From positions 1 through 64,000 of the forward strand of contig JAEEON010000032.1 in the NCBI GenBank assembly GCA_016284305.1: 64,000 nucleotides of DNA, written 5' to 3'. Below the pieces are notes generated by a model, which did no database searches, had not been told where the DNA came from, and saw only the letters and a list, made by a program, of their open reading frames with translations. This DNA comes from Bacteroidales bacterium. Lineage in GTDB: Bacteria; Bacteroidota; Bacteroidia; Bacteroidales; F082. The position numbers were made by a program, and so were the translations under genes. Below, piece by piece: positions 51,001 to 59,034 of the stretch (its first letter is position 1; each line of letters starts with the position of its first letter).

Positions 51001-53777
51001 AACTTGAAAGCGATATAGATGCCGTCTCCCGTGTAGCTGCTGAAATCGACCGTGTATTCTTGATAATCAGCCGTGCTGACGGAAACGCTCTTTACTTGGG
51101 TAAAAGTACTGGCAATGGTGGGATCGGTCATGACACCGACAAGCACTTCGGGGTAGGCGCTGCTGCCGTTGCCGTTCCTTCCCCAGAATCTTAATTGCAC
51201 ATTCTTGATATTGGCGTCGATTTCAGGCAAAACAGCTATCTCGTTGGTGAGGTTTTGTGTTTTGTACAAAAGAAGGAATTTCCCACCTGTGCGAGGACCG
51301 TAGTTGCTGTTGTTGGTTGTGCTGCATACGTATGGGTAATAAGTGTAGGTTGGATAGTTTCCATATTGATATCTTATAGCATTCCAGCAATTAGGCATGG
51401 GGTAGGAGGAACTGTATGGCGAGGCCGTGTTCAGATTGTCCTCGAATCCGTAGGAATAAGGCAGTGGCAGTGCGGCACATTCCGTGCTGACGGATAGGTC
51501 GGTGTTTTGGTTGGTGCTATAGCCCCACTTGCTTTGGTCTTCCGCACTGCAATAGGCGCGAACATTCACATTGTAGGTGGTGACGGGGTTGAGTCCGGTT
51601 ATGGTATAGCTGGTTGTGGTTTGGTTATCGAGATGCACCAAAGTGTAATCACTGTCAGAGCTGCTCTTGTAGCGGATGTCCCAAGCATTTTGGTCATTAG
51701 CTCCTGCCGTCCAGTTGAGGGTGATGGTAGTGGCTGTGGCTGTAGCTGACAAGCCCGAAGGTGCCACGCAGGTGGCGGTGGTGGTGAAACTCACTTGGTT
51801 GCTCCATGCACTGTAACCGTCTTCTTCGCCGCAGTAGGCTCTTATCTTGACTCTATAGGTGGTTTCAGGAGTCAGATCCTGCAAGGTATAGGTGTTGACG
51901 TTGTCGAGGTCGATTTGGGTGACACCTTCATCGCCAGGGTTGAAGGAATAAGCAGTGGAATAAATCAGTTCATAATGGTCGGCACTGCCTGTCCAACTCA
52001 CTGCTCCAGTATGGGCAGTGTTGGAGTTGGCCACATAACTCAAGTTGGGTTTTTGGCAGGTGGCGGTGGTGGTGAAGTTGATGACATCGCTCCAAGAACT
52101 TTCTTCGTTGCCCAAGATGGATTTCACGCGGACAAAATATTGGGTTTCAGAGGTGAGTCCGGTTATTTCTTGGGTTGCTGTACCGTTGACGTTGGTCTCT
52201 ACTACATTCTCAGTGAAACCGTTGTTGGTGGCGTATTGCAGTACCCAGTTGGTGGCAGTGCCGTTTTCCGTCCAGGAGATCGTAGCGGTGCGTCCTCCGA
52301 TATTGCTCGCTGTCAATCCAGTAGGTCTTGGGCAAGCCATGAGGCTGATACCGATGTTGTCGATGGCCGCTGGTGGCTGGTTGCCTCCGCTGCCATCATT
52401 ACGCCAAAGGAAGACCATGGTATAGGTGCCGGAGACAGTCGCCTCGGCGGTTCTAGTTTGCCAGCTGCTTTGCAGGTTGAGTTTCCCACCATCAAGGGAA
52501 ATCCAATTGCTGGGGAGGGCAGAGGCCGTCACTCCTGAGGGCAGCGTCGTACCTGCTTCAAGCTCCATGTCACCAGGAATCAAGGCGACACGCAAGAAAT
52601 CCCAGGTGCTTTCTCCATTGGCTTGCCAATCGAAAACAAAGGTGTAGGTGCCTTGGGCGAAGTTGAATAATTTAGAGGCATAGATTGTCGTATTACCATG
52701 GGCATATTCGTAAGTGGTTCCTCCGTCTTTGGAGACATACATGGCTTTTGCTCCGCCGTTGTTGGTGGCGCTGCCCCAGCACCAGTTGTTGGTGAGGGTT
52801 CCATTGGTGAAGCCCCAGTCGTTGCTGGATTCAAAGTCTTGCTCGTAGGGATGGCTGGCATCCACGGTCAAGGCTTCGCGGGTGGTGCTGAAGGTCTTGT
52901 TGGCCCATTTGCTCTTGTCTCCATCACCGCAGTTAGCGCGGACATAGGCGTAGTAGGTGGTTTGTGCCGTGAGGTCGCTCAAAGCTTTGCTGCATGAGGT
53001 GACCTGATATGTAGGTGTTGTGTTTTCATCGGGCACATCGTTGGCAGTGGTGGTCAAATAAACTTCCCAATTGCTTTGACTTTCGGCCCCTGCTGTCCAT
53101 GTCAAAGTGGCTGTGTGTGCAGTGATGCTTTCAGCTTGGAAATTTTTGGGTTTGGAACAGGTGACAGATGCCATTTCAATGTCCAGGATGATTTGGTTTT
53201 TATTTGTAGTAGGTGTTCCACTGATGGTCGGATTGGTCGGGTTAGGATTGGTATAGTCGTATCTATAATAATTGGATTGTGTTTCGGAAGCAGTGAAAAT
53301 ACGGCAACTTAATCCAGACGAATAGCTGTTGGTATTGTCATCAACGATAACGGCCAGGTTGGTTCCGTCATAACTGAAGGTAGTAGAGAACGGGATCGTG
53401 GTCCATTGGTTCGCATTAAAGGTGACACTGCCGCTGAAAACTTTATCATTTTCCGATACGGTAATCCAGTCAGAATATCCAGAAAACTTGTCTTTTGAGG
53501 TGTTGACAAGGTAAATGTCAACCGTGCGTGTTTTTGCGGATCCCGTATTGTAAAAAGCGATGCTGTTAATACTCCCTGCGCCTCCACCTGCTGTTTCAAT
53601 CTCGGCAGCAGTATAGATTTGTTGCGTCAATGAATAGTTGTAGTTGGAGTGTGTTGGCAGGTTTGAATCGGTTTGTGAACCCGACCCGATTTGAATCTCA
53701 TCGGCTCTCAACGGAGTCGAAAGTAAGCTGATCATTCCTATCAGAAGGAAGAATCGTGTAAACGTTTTAAAAAGCAT
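48048..53777 (-). CDS. Giant FN3/cleaved-adhesin-type T9SS surface protein under a cobalamin riboswitch
   Basis: A 1909-aa exported protein. Signal peptide about 1-25. FN3-like domains are at about 207-298, 482-571, 574-666, 670-766 and 951-1039 ('CxxPxxLxA...LxW', 'T.Y.V.VRAyC'). MAM/cleaved-adhesin-like jelly rolls lie at about 305-480, 773-948 and 1040-1212, with signature '...DNIGI/DDITIEE'. Two tandem repeats with 'GNGQSTIYNGSRWRGYL' / 'GNGLSTTYNGRWRGYL' span about 1222-1395; more beta domains follow. The C-terminus is a type A sorting domain ('NGEIIVNGEGILQIFDVQGHEILRT...', ending 'NNVRTQKIVIE'). No catalytic motif is seen. Binding of glycan, protein or corrinoid is possible; only the cobalamin riboswitch suggests the last. 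It contains two repeat-derived stretches (residues 1788-1800 and 1874-1888). Confidence 0.85.
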   Translation of the reverse strand: MLFKTFTRFFLLIGMISLLSTPLRADEIQIGSGSQTDSNLPTHSNYNYSLTQQIYTAAEIETAGGGAGSINSIAFYNTGSAKTRTVDIYLVNTSKDKFSGYSDWITVSENDKVFSGSVTFNANQWTTIPFSTTFSYDGTNLAVIVDDNTNSYSSGLSCRIFTASETQSNYYRYDYTNPNPTNPTISGTPTTNKNQIILDIEMASVTCSKPKNFQAESITAHTATLTWTAGAESQSNWEVYLTTTANDVPDENTTPTYQVTSCSKALSDLTAQTTYYAYVRANCGDGDKSKWANKTFSTTREALTVDASHPYEQDFESSNDWGFTNGTLTNNWCWGSATNNGGAKAMYVSKDGGTTYEYAHGNTTIYASKLFNFAQGTYTFVFDWQANGESTWDFLRVALIPGDMELEAGTTLPSGVTASALPSNWISLDGGKLNLQSSWQTRTAEATVSGTYTMVFLWRNDGSGGNQPPAAIDNIGISLMACPRPTGLTASNIGGRTATISWTENGTATNWVLQYATNNGFTENVVETNVNGTATQEITGLTSETQYFVRVKSILGNEESSWSDVINFTTTATCQKPNLSYVANSNTAHTGAVSWTGSADHYELIYSTAYSFNPGDEGVTQIDLDNVNTYTLQDLTPETTYRVKIRAYCGEEDGYSAWSNQVSFTTTATCVAPSGLSATATATTITLNWTAGANDQNAWDIRYKSSSDSDYTLVHLDNQTTTSYTITGLNPVTTYNVNVRAYCSAEDQSKWGYSTNQNTDLSVSTECAALPLPYSYGFEDNLNTASPYSSSYPMPNCWNAIRYQYGNYPTYTYYPYVCSTTNNSNYGPRTGGKFLLLYKTQNLTNEIAVLPEIDANIKNVQLRFWGRNGNGSSAYPEVLVGVMTDPTIASTFTQVKSVSVSTADYQEYTVDFSSYTGDGIYIAFKLNPAYSTYSYTYFSIDDITIEEIPSCLVPTGLEANVNGANEATLSWAAGGTETAWNVQYKSISDSDWSEPIAVNETSYTLSGLQRATTYEARVQASCDAEDQSEWSNPISFETECGIWTIDAANPIVEDFNNETFPPTCWQKVNFGEMGVTNGWLRNTNNSMDNQGAVTSDFKYETWLFLPQMHLNGDATLAFDNLFTSGSNYVPCSIMVSTTTHIDVEDIKTEGFIEENFTQIWLADENNLPTSKRNEVVSLNDYDGEDVYIAFRYEGNNSNSQIVWWIDNVVIQAEAIHTETNQTINLVEGWNWFSSSLDITLDDLKAALVEALGNTNITITSGNGQSTIYNGSRWRGYLTSLDPTQMYKIETSAAGEMTLTGEALDPTEHPITITLGNNWIAYPFNESMTITNAFAGFAINGDMITSGNGLSTTYNGRWRGYLTDLEPGQGYIYKSNDTDDRTFVFPTSNKSLASSKAISSEPESHWSDFVSSQYKDQLPVVSFIQIDGNFITAESNWEDLEIAAFVDDECRGHAFMHDETEFGDPYPHVMVGVFYNNPDEAVTFKMYDHATGIEYDNCISNMELFTGYEHVELYFDYEEAVVLNYISPITPVFTKDIIGYGEGKGRYYLIATPIDDMNPTDVEGMIAEVEDDYDLYWFDQTQDLEWRNYKQGEGFNLVSGMGYLYANKVDTTLIFSGNPYEGEGIVSLVYDAEAHLPGWNLVGNPFTDTAFIDRPFYRMNALGTEINSEPETGGIEPMEGVFVITETDGEELVFSTSDPNAKNAMVALNLSKNYSVIDRAIIRFDEGRTLPKIQLNPNHSKIYISQDGKDYAVVNAERDDVSTISTMDINFKAETNGTYTLTVSESLNSKLLIINYLHLIDNLTGTDIDLLQTPSYTFEARSTDYAQRFKLVFATDNASNDNDNFAYISNGEIIVNGEGILQIFDVQGHEILRTNLSSFTSHLSPLTSPGIYTLRLINGNNVRTQKIVIE
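48119..48157. repeat. Tandem repeat GGTGAGA/GGTGAAA inside coding sequence
   Basis: Five copies of a 7-bp unit in frame within the sorting domain (encoding LSSFTSHLSPLTS), the reverse complement of the family at 39807-39849. Confidence 0.8.
48393..48420. repeat. AT-rich repeat inside coding sequence
   Basis: ATAATTGATAATTAATAA-like units translated as KLLIINYLHLI near residue 1790, the same type as at 46902-46929. Confidence 0.5.
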
Positions 53778-53932
53778 AACACAAAAGTTTTAAAGGTTTG
53801 TTAATCAATCAATTACTTCAAAACTTCTGGAAAATACGTTGGAATAGCTAAAAATGAAGATAAAGCCCATTGGTAGGGCATACCTTGTATTCAGTAGAAT
53901 CCCAGCTCCAATTCCCGGAAGCCTTGTTTCGT

Positions 53933-54095
53933 GACTTGGGGCAGGTCTTCTGACTGAGGCCTCCACTTGCCGCCTTCCCATCCGACGAGCGTCAGACAGT
54001 GGCATTGTGACAAGTGTTGTGACCAACACAGCAGCGGGAACTGTCCGGGATTCACACCCGATTCCCTATTGAGTCCGTTGAGGACACCACAAATC
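53933..54095 (-). ncRNA. Cobalamin riboswitch upstream of the 1909-aa protein
   Basis: On the minus strand the aptamer runs from P1 GATTTGTGG (54095-54087) through 'AATAGGGAATCGGGTG', 'CCCGGACAGTTCCCGC' and the B12 box GCCACTG (54003-53997), then 'GATGGGAAGGC', 'CAGTCAGAAGACCTGCC' and closing strand CCCCAAGTC (53941-53933). These are the conserved cobalamin elements in order. At about 163 nt it is on the short side. The leader then runs 155 nt to the 1909-aa start. Cobalamin is expected to repress, probably at translation; no clear terminator is seen in the leader. Confidence 0.93.
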
Positions 54096-54100
54096 GGCTG

Positions 54101-54130
54101 CAAAGATAGTGTTTTTTCCTATATCACCAA
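54101..54130 (-). promoter_or_regulatory. Promoter of the first cobalamin-riboswitch transcript
   Basis: The minus strand reads TTG (54130-54128), a 19-bp spacer and TATCTTTG (54108-54101): a textbook Bacteroidota promoter. The RNA would start near 54095, at the first bases of the aptamer, so the riboswitch and large gene form a transcription unit separate from the transporter gene. Confidence 0.8.
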
Positions 54131-54148
54131 ACGATAGGAGAGCAATTC

Positions 54149-55336
54149 TTATACCGCTAACAGTACCAGCAGCTGCGCGGTGAAGATGCGCAGAAACATC
54201 GTCAGCGGATAGACGGTGGCATACCCCATGTTGGGGAGTTTGCATCCTTCGGGGGCCACCGTGTTGGCGAAGGCCAAGGTGGGTGGGTCGGTGTGGGAGC
54301 CGCCGATGAACCCCATCAAGGTGTAATAGTTCATCTTCAAAACCAATCGTCCGAAGAGCGTAACAATAATCGGTGGCACCATGGTAATAATAATACCATA
54401 AACGACCCACATATAGTGTTCTTGTACAGTGGCTACAAACTGTCCTCCAGCTCCCAGTCCGACACAGGCGAGGAACATCGCGATGCCCACCTCGCGGAGC
54501 ATCCATATGCCATGGCTGTCAGTGAACTCGGTGGTGAACCAGCCTTTCTTTACACCCAACCAACCGCCAATGATGGCGACCACCAAAGGACCACCTGCCA
54601 AGCCCAATTTGATGGGGGCTTTCATCCCAACTGGGATCGGGATCGAGCCGACAATGATGCCAAGGGCGATGATGACAAAGATTGGGATGAGATTCACTTT
54701 ATGACGTTGTGAGAGGGGAGTGGCTTGCTTTTCATTGGTGGATTCAAGTGCGTTCTCAGTGGAAGGCTCTTTGCTAAGGTCGATGCGACAAAGTGGACGC
54801 AGCAAGATGCAGGTCAGGATCATGCCTACCACGGCCAGGGGATAGGCCACGGCATACCCCGCTGCCAGACGCTCAGTGCCCCCTGCAATGCCCATATCGG
54901 TGACGGCTTGTTGGGCTGCCGAGAGTCCCGGGGTGTTGGTGATGGCCCCCGTATAGACTCCCGCCATGTCGGCCAAGTCCTGATGGGCGACCTTGGCGAT
55001 GATTACCGTGATGAGTACTCCCAAGGCCACGTTGACCAAGGCCATCAGGTTCATGGCGAGGCCGCCTTTCTTGAAGGAACGGAAGAACCCTGGACCCACC
55101 TGCAAACCCACAGCCACCACGAAAAGAATCAACCCGAATTCTTTGAGGACGTGAAGCATCTCAGCGTTGAGTGTGATACCGCAAGCGCTGATGGCGATGC
55201 CTACGAAAAGCACCCAGGTAATGCCCAAAGAGATGTGGGCAATCTTGATCTTGCCCAACAACAGGCCGATGAAAATGGATAAAGCTAAATATAAGATGGT
55301 GGGCCCCACGCCCGAACCGGTGAAGAGGTTTAACAT
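54149..55336 (-). CDS. YidE/AspT-type transporter lacking RCK domains
   Basis: A 395-aa inner-membrane protein with two homologous hydrophobic halves (about 5-185 and 215-395), each with the family 'GLxxGPxFF'/'GVGLGAGGQF' loop and the paired 'YTGAITNTPGLSAAQQA' and 'FIGGSHTDPPTLAFA' segments. This is the AspT/YidE/YbjL antiporter fold. Typical members are about 550 aa with two TrkA_C (RCK) domains between the halves; here only about 40 charged residues (about 185-220) link them. The substrate is unknown. ATG 55336 is used, as the longer TTG start at 55366 lies inside the -7 box. A promoter for the downstream riboswitch overlaps the end of the gene. Confidence 0.85.
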   Translation of the reverse strand: MLNLFTGSGVGPTILYLALSIFIGLLLGKIKIAHISLGITWVLFVGIAISACGITLNAEMLHVLKEFGLILFVVAVGLQVGPGFFRSFKKGGLAMNLMALVNVALGVLITVIIAKVAHQDLADMAGVYTGAITNTPGLSAAQQAVTDMGIAGGTERLAAGYAVAYPLAVVGMILTCILLRPLCRIDLSKEPSTENALESTNEKQATPLSQRHKVNLIPIFVIIALGIIVGSIPIPVGMKAPIKLGLAGGPLVVAIIGGWLGVKKGWFTTEFTDSHGIWMLREVGIAMFLACVGLGAGGQFVATVQEHYMWVVYGIIITMVPPIIVTLFGRLVLKMNYYTLMGFIGGSHTDPPTLAFANTVAPEGCKLPNMGYATVYPLTMFLRIFTAQLLVLLAV

Positions 55337-55363
55337 GGCAACAGACGCTTTTGTTTCGTGCGA

Positions 55364-55371
55364 CAAAAGTA
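55364..55371 (-). promoter_or_regulatory. -7 box of the YidE-like gene
   Basis: The minus strand reads TACTTTTG, 27 bp upstream of ATG 55336. Confidence 0.5.
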
Positions 55372-55427
55372 GGTATTATTTCGGGATGCTTATAATAATG
55401 GCCTGAATATTCTTGTACGGAAAAACA

Positions 55428-55455
55428 AAAAGCCGTTGGAATCCCAACGGCTTTT
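55428..55455 (-). terminator. Terminator after tRNA-Lys
   Basis: Arms AAAAGCCGTTGG/CCAACGGCTTTT around four bases; on the minus strand it is followed by TTGTTTTTCC. It lies 6 bp after the tRNA end. Confidence 0.9.
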
Positions 55456-55461
55456 CGGCTG

Positions 55462-55534
55462 TACTCCCGCAGGGGGTCGAACCCTGGACACCCTGATTAA
55501 GAGTCAGGTGCTCTACCAACTGAGCTACGGAAGC
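55462..55534 (-). tRNA. tRNA-Lys (anticodon CTT)
   Basis: A 73-nt cloverleaf on the minus strand: acceptor GCTTCCG/CGGGAGT with two G-U pairs, discriminator A, D-arm GCTC-AGTTGGTA-GAGC, anticodon stem CCTGA/TCAGG with loop CTCTTAA (anticodon CTT, reads AAG), T-arm 'CAGGG-TTCGACC-CCCTG'. CCA is not encoded. It has its own promoter and terminator. Confidence 0.95.
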
Positions 55535-55548
55535 ATCGTTTGCGACTG

Positions 55549-55578
55549 CAAAAGTACAACCTTTTTTGATTCTAACAA
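55549..55578 (-). promoter_or_regulatory. Promoter of tRNA-Lys
   Basis: The minus strand reads TTG, a 19-bp spacer and TACTTTTG; the box ends 14 bp before the tRNA. Confidence 0.8.
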
Positions 55579-55625
55579 TGCTTTTTTCGAGAAAAAATCT
55601 TCGATTTTTTATAATATATTGATAA

Positions 55626-58600
55626 TTAGTAAATTACGATTTTTTCAACAGCGGTACCTCCCGCTTGTCGGATGGTAACGAAATAGGTGCCATTCGGAAT
55701 AGAGCCTACATCAATGGTGGTGATTTCCCCTTCAATGCTTCCCGTCAGCACCAATTGTCCCATGAGGTTATAAATGTGGTATTCGACGGTTCCCTGTTGT
55801 GAAACAATGCCTTGCGTTTTTATCATGAGAAACTCGTGGGTGGGATTGGGGAACACGGTCAATGAGGTCTTAAGCTCATCTGTTCCCACGTAATGATACA
55901 GCACGACATGGATGTTGAAATCCACCGACTGGCCATTGCTGAAGGCGCGGAGCGTGAAATCGGCCGTGTCGTCTTCGTTGGTGAGACGGTTCAGCGTCAG
56001 CGTCTTTCCAGAGAGGGTGGCCGATATGGCCGTTGGGTTGGAGTTGGTGATCAATGAATAGGTGATGGCTTCATCGTCGTTGTCGGGATCGGAGGCCACG
56101 CCGTTGAGATCAACCTCGAGGATTTGTGGGAAAAGGTCGAACACCACATCGGCCACGGGATTGGCGATGAAAGGAGGTTGGTCGGGCGTCTCGGGTCCGA
56201 TGCCGTTGAAGTCGTCCATGCAGAAATAGGCGGGGGTGATCATGCCGTAGGCATTGTTCTTGGAAGACGACAGGCTGAAAGTGATGCTCGCCACGGGGCC
56301 GAGCATGCTCAGGTCAAACCATTCCCAGGTGTTAAGGACGTAGTCGTCCTCATGATTCTCGAAGCGGTAGTCGGCAAGATAGAAAGTGAGGGTTCCCATG
56401 GTCTGGCCGTTGGCGTTCTTGCCGATGGCGGTGAGCTTGAACCAGTCGGGGTCGTTGTCGGTCGTTCCTCCGAAAGGCGTGGCGGAATAGTCGCCCACCA
56501 GCATGTTTTGGTAGGCCCATACGTTGTTGGTGACATAACAGCCTGAGACGGTCTGCATGGAACCGTCGGCAGAGGAGATCACGGTCTGGGCTCCCATGGT
56601 ATAGGCGGTGGCATATTGGGCCGATCCGTCATGGCCTTCTCCGGCTGCTGCCGTGTATTGGGCGTCCATGCCGCTTTGGGTAAGGTCAGTATGGTTGGAG
56701 ACGGTGAAGCCGCCCCAGAAATACTCGCTGTAATAGTTGGTGAAACTCCAGCCACCGCTGATGAAGGTGTTGTCACCTTCGTTCGGTGCCTGCCATAGAC
56801 CGTCGGCGTTGAGGGTCACATCCTCGAAGGTGGCTGTACCTAGACCGACGACGACGGCGTCACCCGATACCAGCACCTCCATATCGACTGTTTTGCCATT
56901 GCTGGTGGCGCGAAGCACCATCACCTTGTTGTCAAAGGCCGATGGGGTGTTGCGGATGACAGTCAGCACAAAGCTGTTGTAAAGGGCAGTGACTTCAGAA
57001 GGGCAGGACAGCACGCTGATTTCGATCATGCTGTTGTTGTTGTCGGGATCGTCGAAGGTGTAAGTTAGGTTGAAGTTCAGCGATTGTGGGAACTCCGTAA
57101 AGTGTATGGGATCCAAGGGGTTGGCCACTACCGGAGGAAGGTCTTCGGCAACACATTCCACAGTGAAGGACGTCTCCACCCATTGATCATTACTGGTGGC
57201 GCGCAAGGTGATCGTGCTGCTGCCTCCTGTGGCTTGCAGGCGTTGGAGGGTCAGCATGCGGTTGTTTAAGACGGCACTGACCAGGGTGGGGTTGCTATTG
57301 GATACCAGTTCAATAACGATGCCCTCATCGGGATCGTCAGGATCGGTGAAGGTGTTGCTCAAATCGACAGTTTGGCTGGCAGGATAGATTTCAAACACCA
57401 CGTTGGCGATGGGATGTTGAACGACTGGAGGCAAGTTGGTCCCACTGACGTACTCGTCGGCACCAGCGCAAGGGGTGGAGGAGCGGGGCTCGCCGTCGAT
57501 GTCGGTAGGTACTTCTTCCAGTGGATGGTTCACCATCAGGCCGGTGTTGTCGGTGACATGCAGGTCGTTGTCGCCCACAAACTGAGGTGTGCAAAGGGCA
57601 GAATGGACATCCATGCCGGCGGTGCTCCACTCGGCTAAGCTGGCATAATCCTCCGTGCCGATTCTGGCCAGATTCTCGCCATCGTATTGGATGCGGTTGT
57701 AGTCGCTGTAGCGGTCGGTGGTGTTGGTTTGGAATCGGAACACGTAACCACCTGTCTCATTGACAATGAGGTTGTTGTAAAGATACAAGTTGGGCCAGCT
57801 CTTCTCCACAATGATGCTGCCGCAGGCATTGGGACCGTCACACTTGACGGTGTTGTTGAGGAAATAGACATAGTTGCTGTTGGTGTCGTCCAAGTCAACG
57901 CAGTAGCTGCTGTTTGTGAAACTGTGCAGGTTGATGGTGTTGTTCCGGATGATGACGGGCTCTTCTTCGGTACCCATGGCGGGACGGATTTCGAAGAGCG
58001 TGGCATAATTGGAATGCCGGGTCACATTGATCACGTTGTTTTCGATGATGCAGTAGTAGCGGATGCGGAGCAGGTCGATGGCGTGGTAGTTCGTGAGGAC
58101 GTCGTGGGTGTGGTTGGTGACGGTGTTGCCTCGTAGGATGGCATGGTCGGTGAAGCTCACGTAGATGCCCTTGAACGCCTGATCGGTGAAGACGCAGTTC
58201 TCCACTAAGAGGCCGTCGTTAAGGGTATAGATGTTGTGCCCTTGGTAATACAGTCCAATGTAGCCGTTGATGAACTCGCAGTTCACAAATGCATTGTCGA
58301 GGTCGATCCAGCTTCCACTGGTGCGATACACAAGGTCTTTCTCGTTGTCGAGGCTGGCGGTGGCGACGGCGCCGATGAGTTTCAGGTTCTGGAACCGGGT
58401 GCCGACATTGCCGTTGAGCAACTTCACCAACACGGCGTTGACCGTCGAAGTGGAGGTGATGGTCAGGTTCTCGAAGGTCACGTAGTCGGTGCCGTTGAGC
58501 GTCAACATGGCATTGTTGGTGTAGCCCGCGTTGCCCGTGAGGACGGTCTGCTGGTTGTCGGCCCCAACGCCCACGAAGGTGATGCGGTTGGTCTCGCTGG

Positions 58601-58829
58601 CGCCAGCGACTTCAGGCAGGGTGACATATTCATTATAGGTTCCTGGGGCGACCTCAAAGATCACAGGACCGGAAATCCCTTGTTCGGACAAAGCCGTAGC
58701 GGCAGCACTGAAGGAGGGGTAGTCGGGGTTTTGCGAAGCGTCGACGTTAATGGTGTAGGTGCCCGAGAGCTGGGCTTGGGCGAAGACAGTAATAAATAAT
58801 GCCCAAATCAGAAAGAGATGTTTTTTCAT
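55626..58829 (-). CDS. T9SS surface protein with beta-helix and DUF4465 domain under a cobalamin riboswitch
   Basis: A 1067-aa exported protein; signal peptide about 1-19 ('...LFITVFAQAQ'). Residues about 25-460 form a right-handed beta-helix (repeated 'N.V...', 'YYCIIENNVINVT', 'YVYFLNNTVKC'). Cadherin/Ig-like domains are at about 466-563, 564-658 and 883-978. Between them, about 661-876, lies a DUF4465 domain: 'TFISGGWSFTNYYSEYFWGGF', 'GCYVTNNVWAYQNM', 'TTDNDPDWFKLTAIGKN', 'TFYLADYRFENHEDDYV' and 'GMITPAYFCMDDF'. The C-terminal type A sorting domain begins 'SLTVFPNPTHEFLMIKT' and ends 'AVEKIVIY'. DUF4465 proteins include cobalamin-binding surface proteins of gut Bacteroides, as I recall. 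With the riboswitch this suggests a corrinoid-binding surface protein; the beta-helix may add adhesion or glycan binding. ATG 58829 is preferred over TTG 58835. Confidence 0.88.
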   Translation of the reverse strand: MKKHLFLIWALFITVFAQAQLSGTYTINVDASQNPDYPSFSAAATALSEQGISGPVIFEVAPGTYNEYVTLPEVAGASETNRITFVGVGADNQQTVLTGNAGYTNNAMLTLNGTDYVTFENLTITSTSTVNAVLVKLLNGNVGTRFQNLKLIGAVATASLDNEKDLVYRTSGSWIDLDNAFVNCEFINGYIGLYYQGHNIYTLNDGLLVENCVFTDQAFKGIYVSFTDHAILRGNTVTNHTHDVLTNYHAIDLLRIRYYCIIENNVINVTRHSNYATLFEIRPAMGTEEEPVIIRNNTINLHSFTNSSYCVDLDDTNSNYVYFLNNTVKCDGPNACGSIIVEKSWPNLYLYNNLIVNETGGYVFRFQTNTTDRYSDYNRIQYDGENLARIGTEDYASLAEWSTAGMDVHSALCTPQFVGDNDLHVTDNTGLMVNHPLEEVPTDIDGEPRSSTPCAGADEYVSGTNLPPVVQHPIANVVFEIYPASQTVDLSNTFTDPDDPDEGIVIELVSNSNPTLVSAVLNNRMLTLQRLQATGGSSTITLRATSNDQWVETSFTVECVAEDLPPVVANPLDPIHFTEFPQSLNFNLTYTFDDPDNNNSMIEISVLSCPSEVTALYNSFVLTVIRNTPSAFDNKVMVLRATSNGKTVDMEVLVSGDAVVVGLGTATFEDVTLNADGLWQAPNEGDNTFISGGWSFTNYYSEYFWGGFTVSNHTDLTQSGMDAQYTAAAGEGHDGSAQYATAYTMGAQTVISSADGSMQTVSGCYVTNNVWAYQNMLVGDYSATPFGGTTDNDPDWFKLTAIGKNANGQTMGTLTFYLADYRFENHEDDYVLNTWEWFDLSMLGPVASITFSLSSSKNNAYGMITPAYFCMDDFNGIGPETPDQPPFIANPVADVVFDLFPQILEVDLNGVASDPDNDDEAITYSLITNSNPTAISATLSGKTLTLNRLTNEDDTADFTLRAFSNGQSVDFNIHVVLYHYVGTDELKTSLTVFPNPTHEFLMIKTQGIVSQQGTVEYHIYNLMGQLVLTGSIEGEITTIDVGSIPNGTYFVTIRQAGGTAVEKIVIY

Positions 58830-58847
58830 GATCAATAAACTTTTGTT

Positions 58848-58878
58848 CCCGAAAGTTGTTAATAACTATGGTTTCGGG
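58848..58878 (-). promoter_or_regulatory. Possible expression platform of second cobalamin riboswitch
   Basis: On the minus strand CCCGAAA (58878-58872), the 3' strand of aptamer P1, can also pair with TTTCGGG (58854-58848), 18 nt before the start codon. The two pairings exclude each other; no poly-U follows, so control of translation is more likely than termination. Confidence 0.5.
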
Positions 58879-59029
58879 CAGGTCTTCTGGCTTGTTCGAA
58901 TCCGCAACGTCTTCCCGATACGAATATCAGTGACTTGGTGATGCGGACCATGGCTGAACTTACAGCTACGGGCATAGCTCCTGATTTACACAGGATTCCC
59001 TATTGATCTTCGATGAAGAACCCGAATCC
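58870..59029 (-). ncRNA. Cobalamin riboswitch upstream of the DUF4465 protein
   Basis: On the minus strand: P1 GGATTCGGGT (59029-59020) pairs with GCCCGAAACC (58879-58870) with one mismatch. Between them come 'CAATAGGGAATCCTGTG', 'AAATCAGGAGCTATGCCCG', the B12 box GTCACTG (58934-58928), 'ATCGGGAAGACG', and 'GCCAGAAGACCTGCC'. Order and spacing match the cobalamin aptamer and the other riboswitch in this window. It lies 41 nt from the DUF4465 gene start. Confidence 0.93.
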
Positions 59030-59034
59030 GGCGG

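Noticed and set aside
53805-53870. Short open frame (MGFIFIFSYSN...) between the first riboswitch and the large gene, as a leader peptide
   Set aside because: 21 codons, overlaps nothing known, no conservation evidence; chance is likely in a 155-nt leader.
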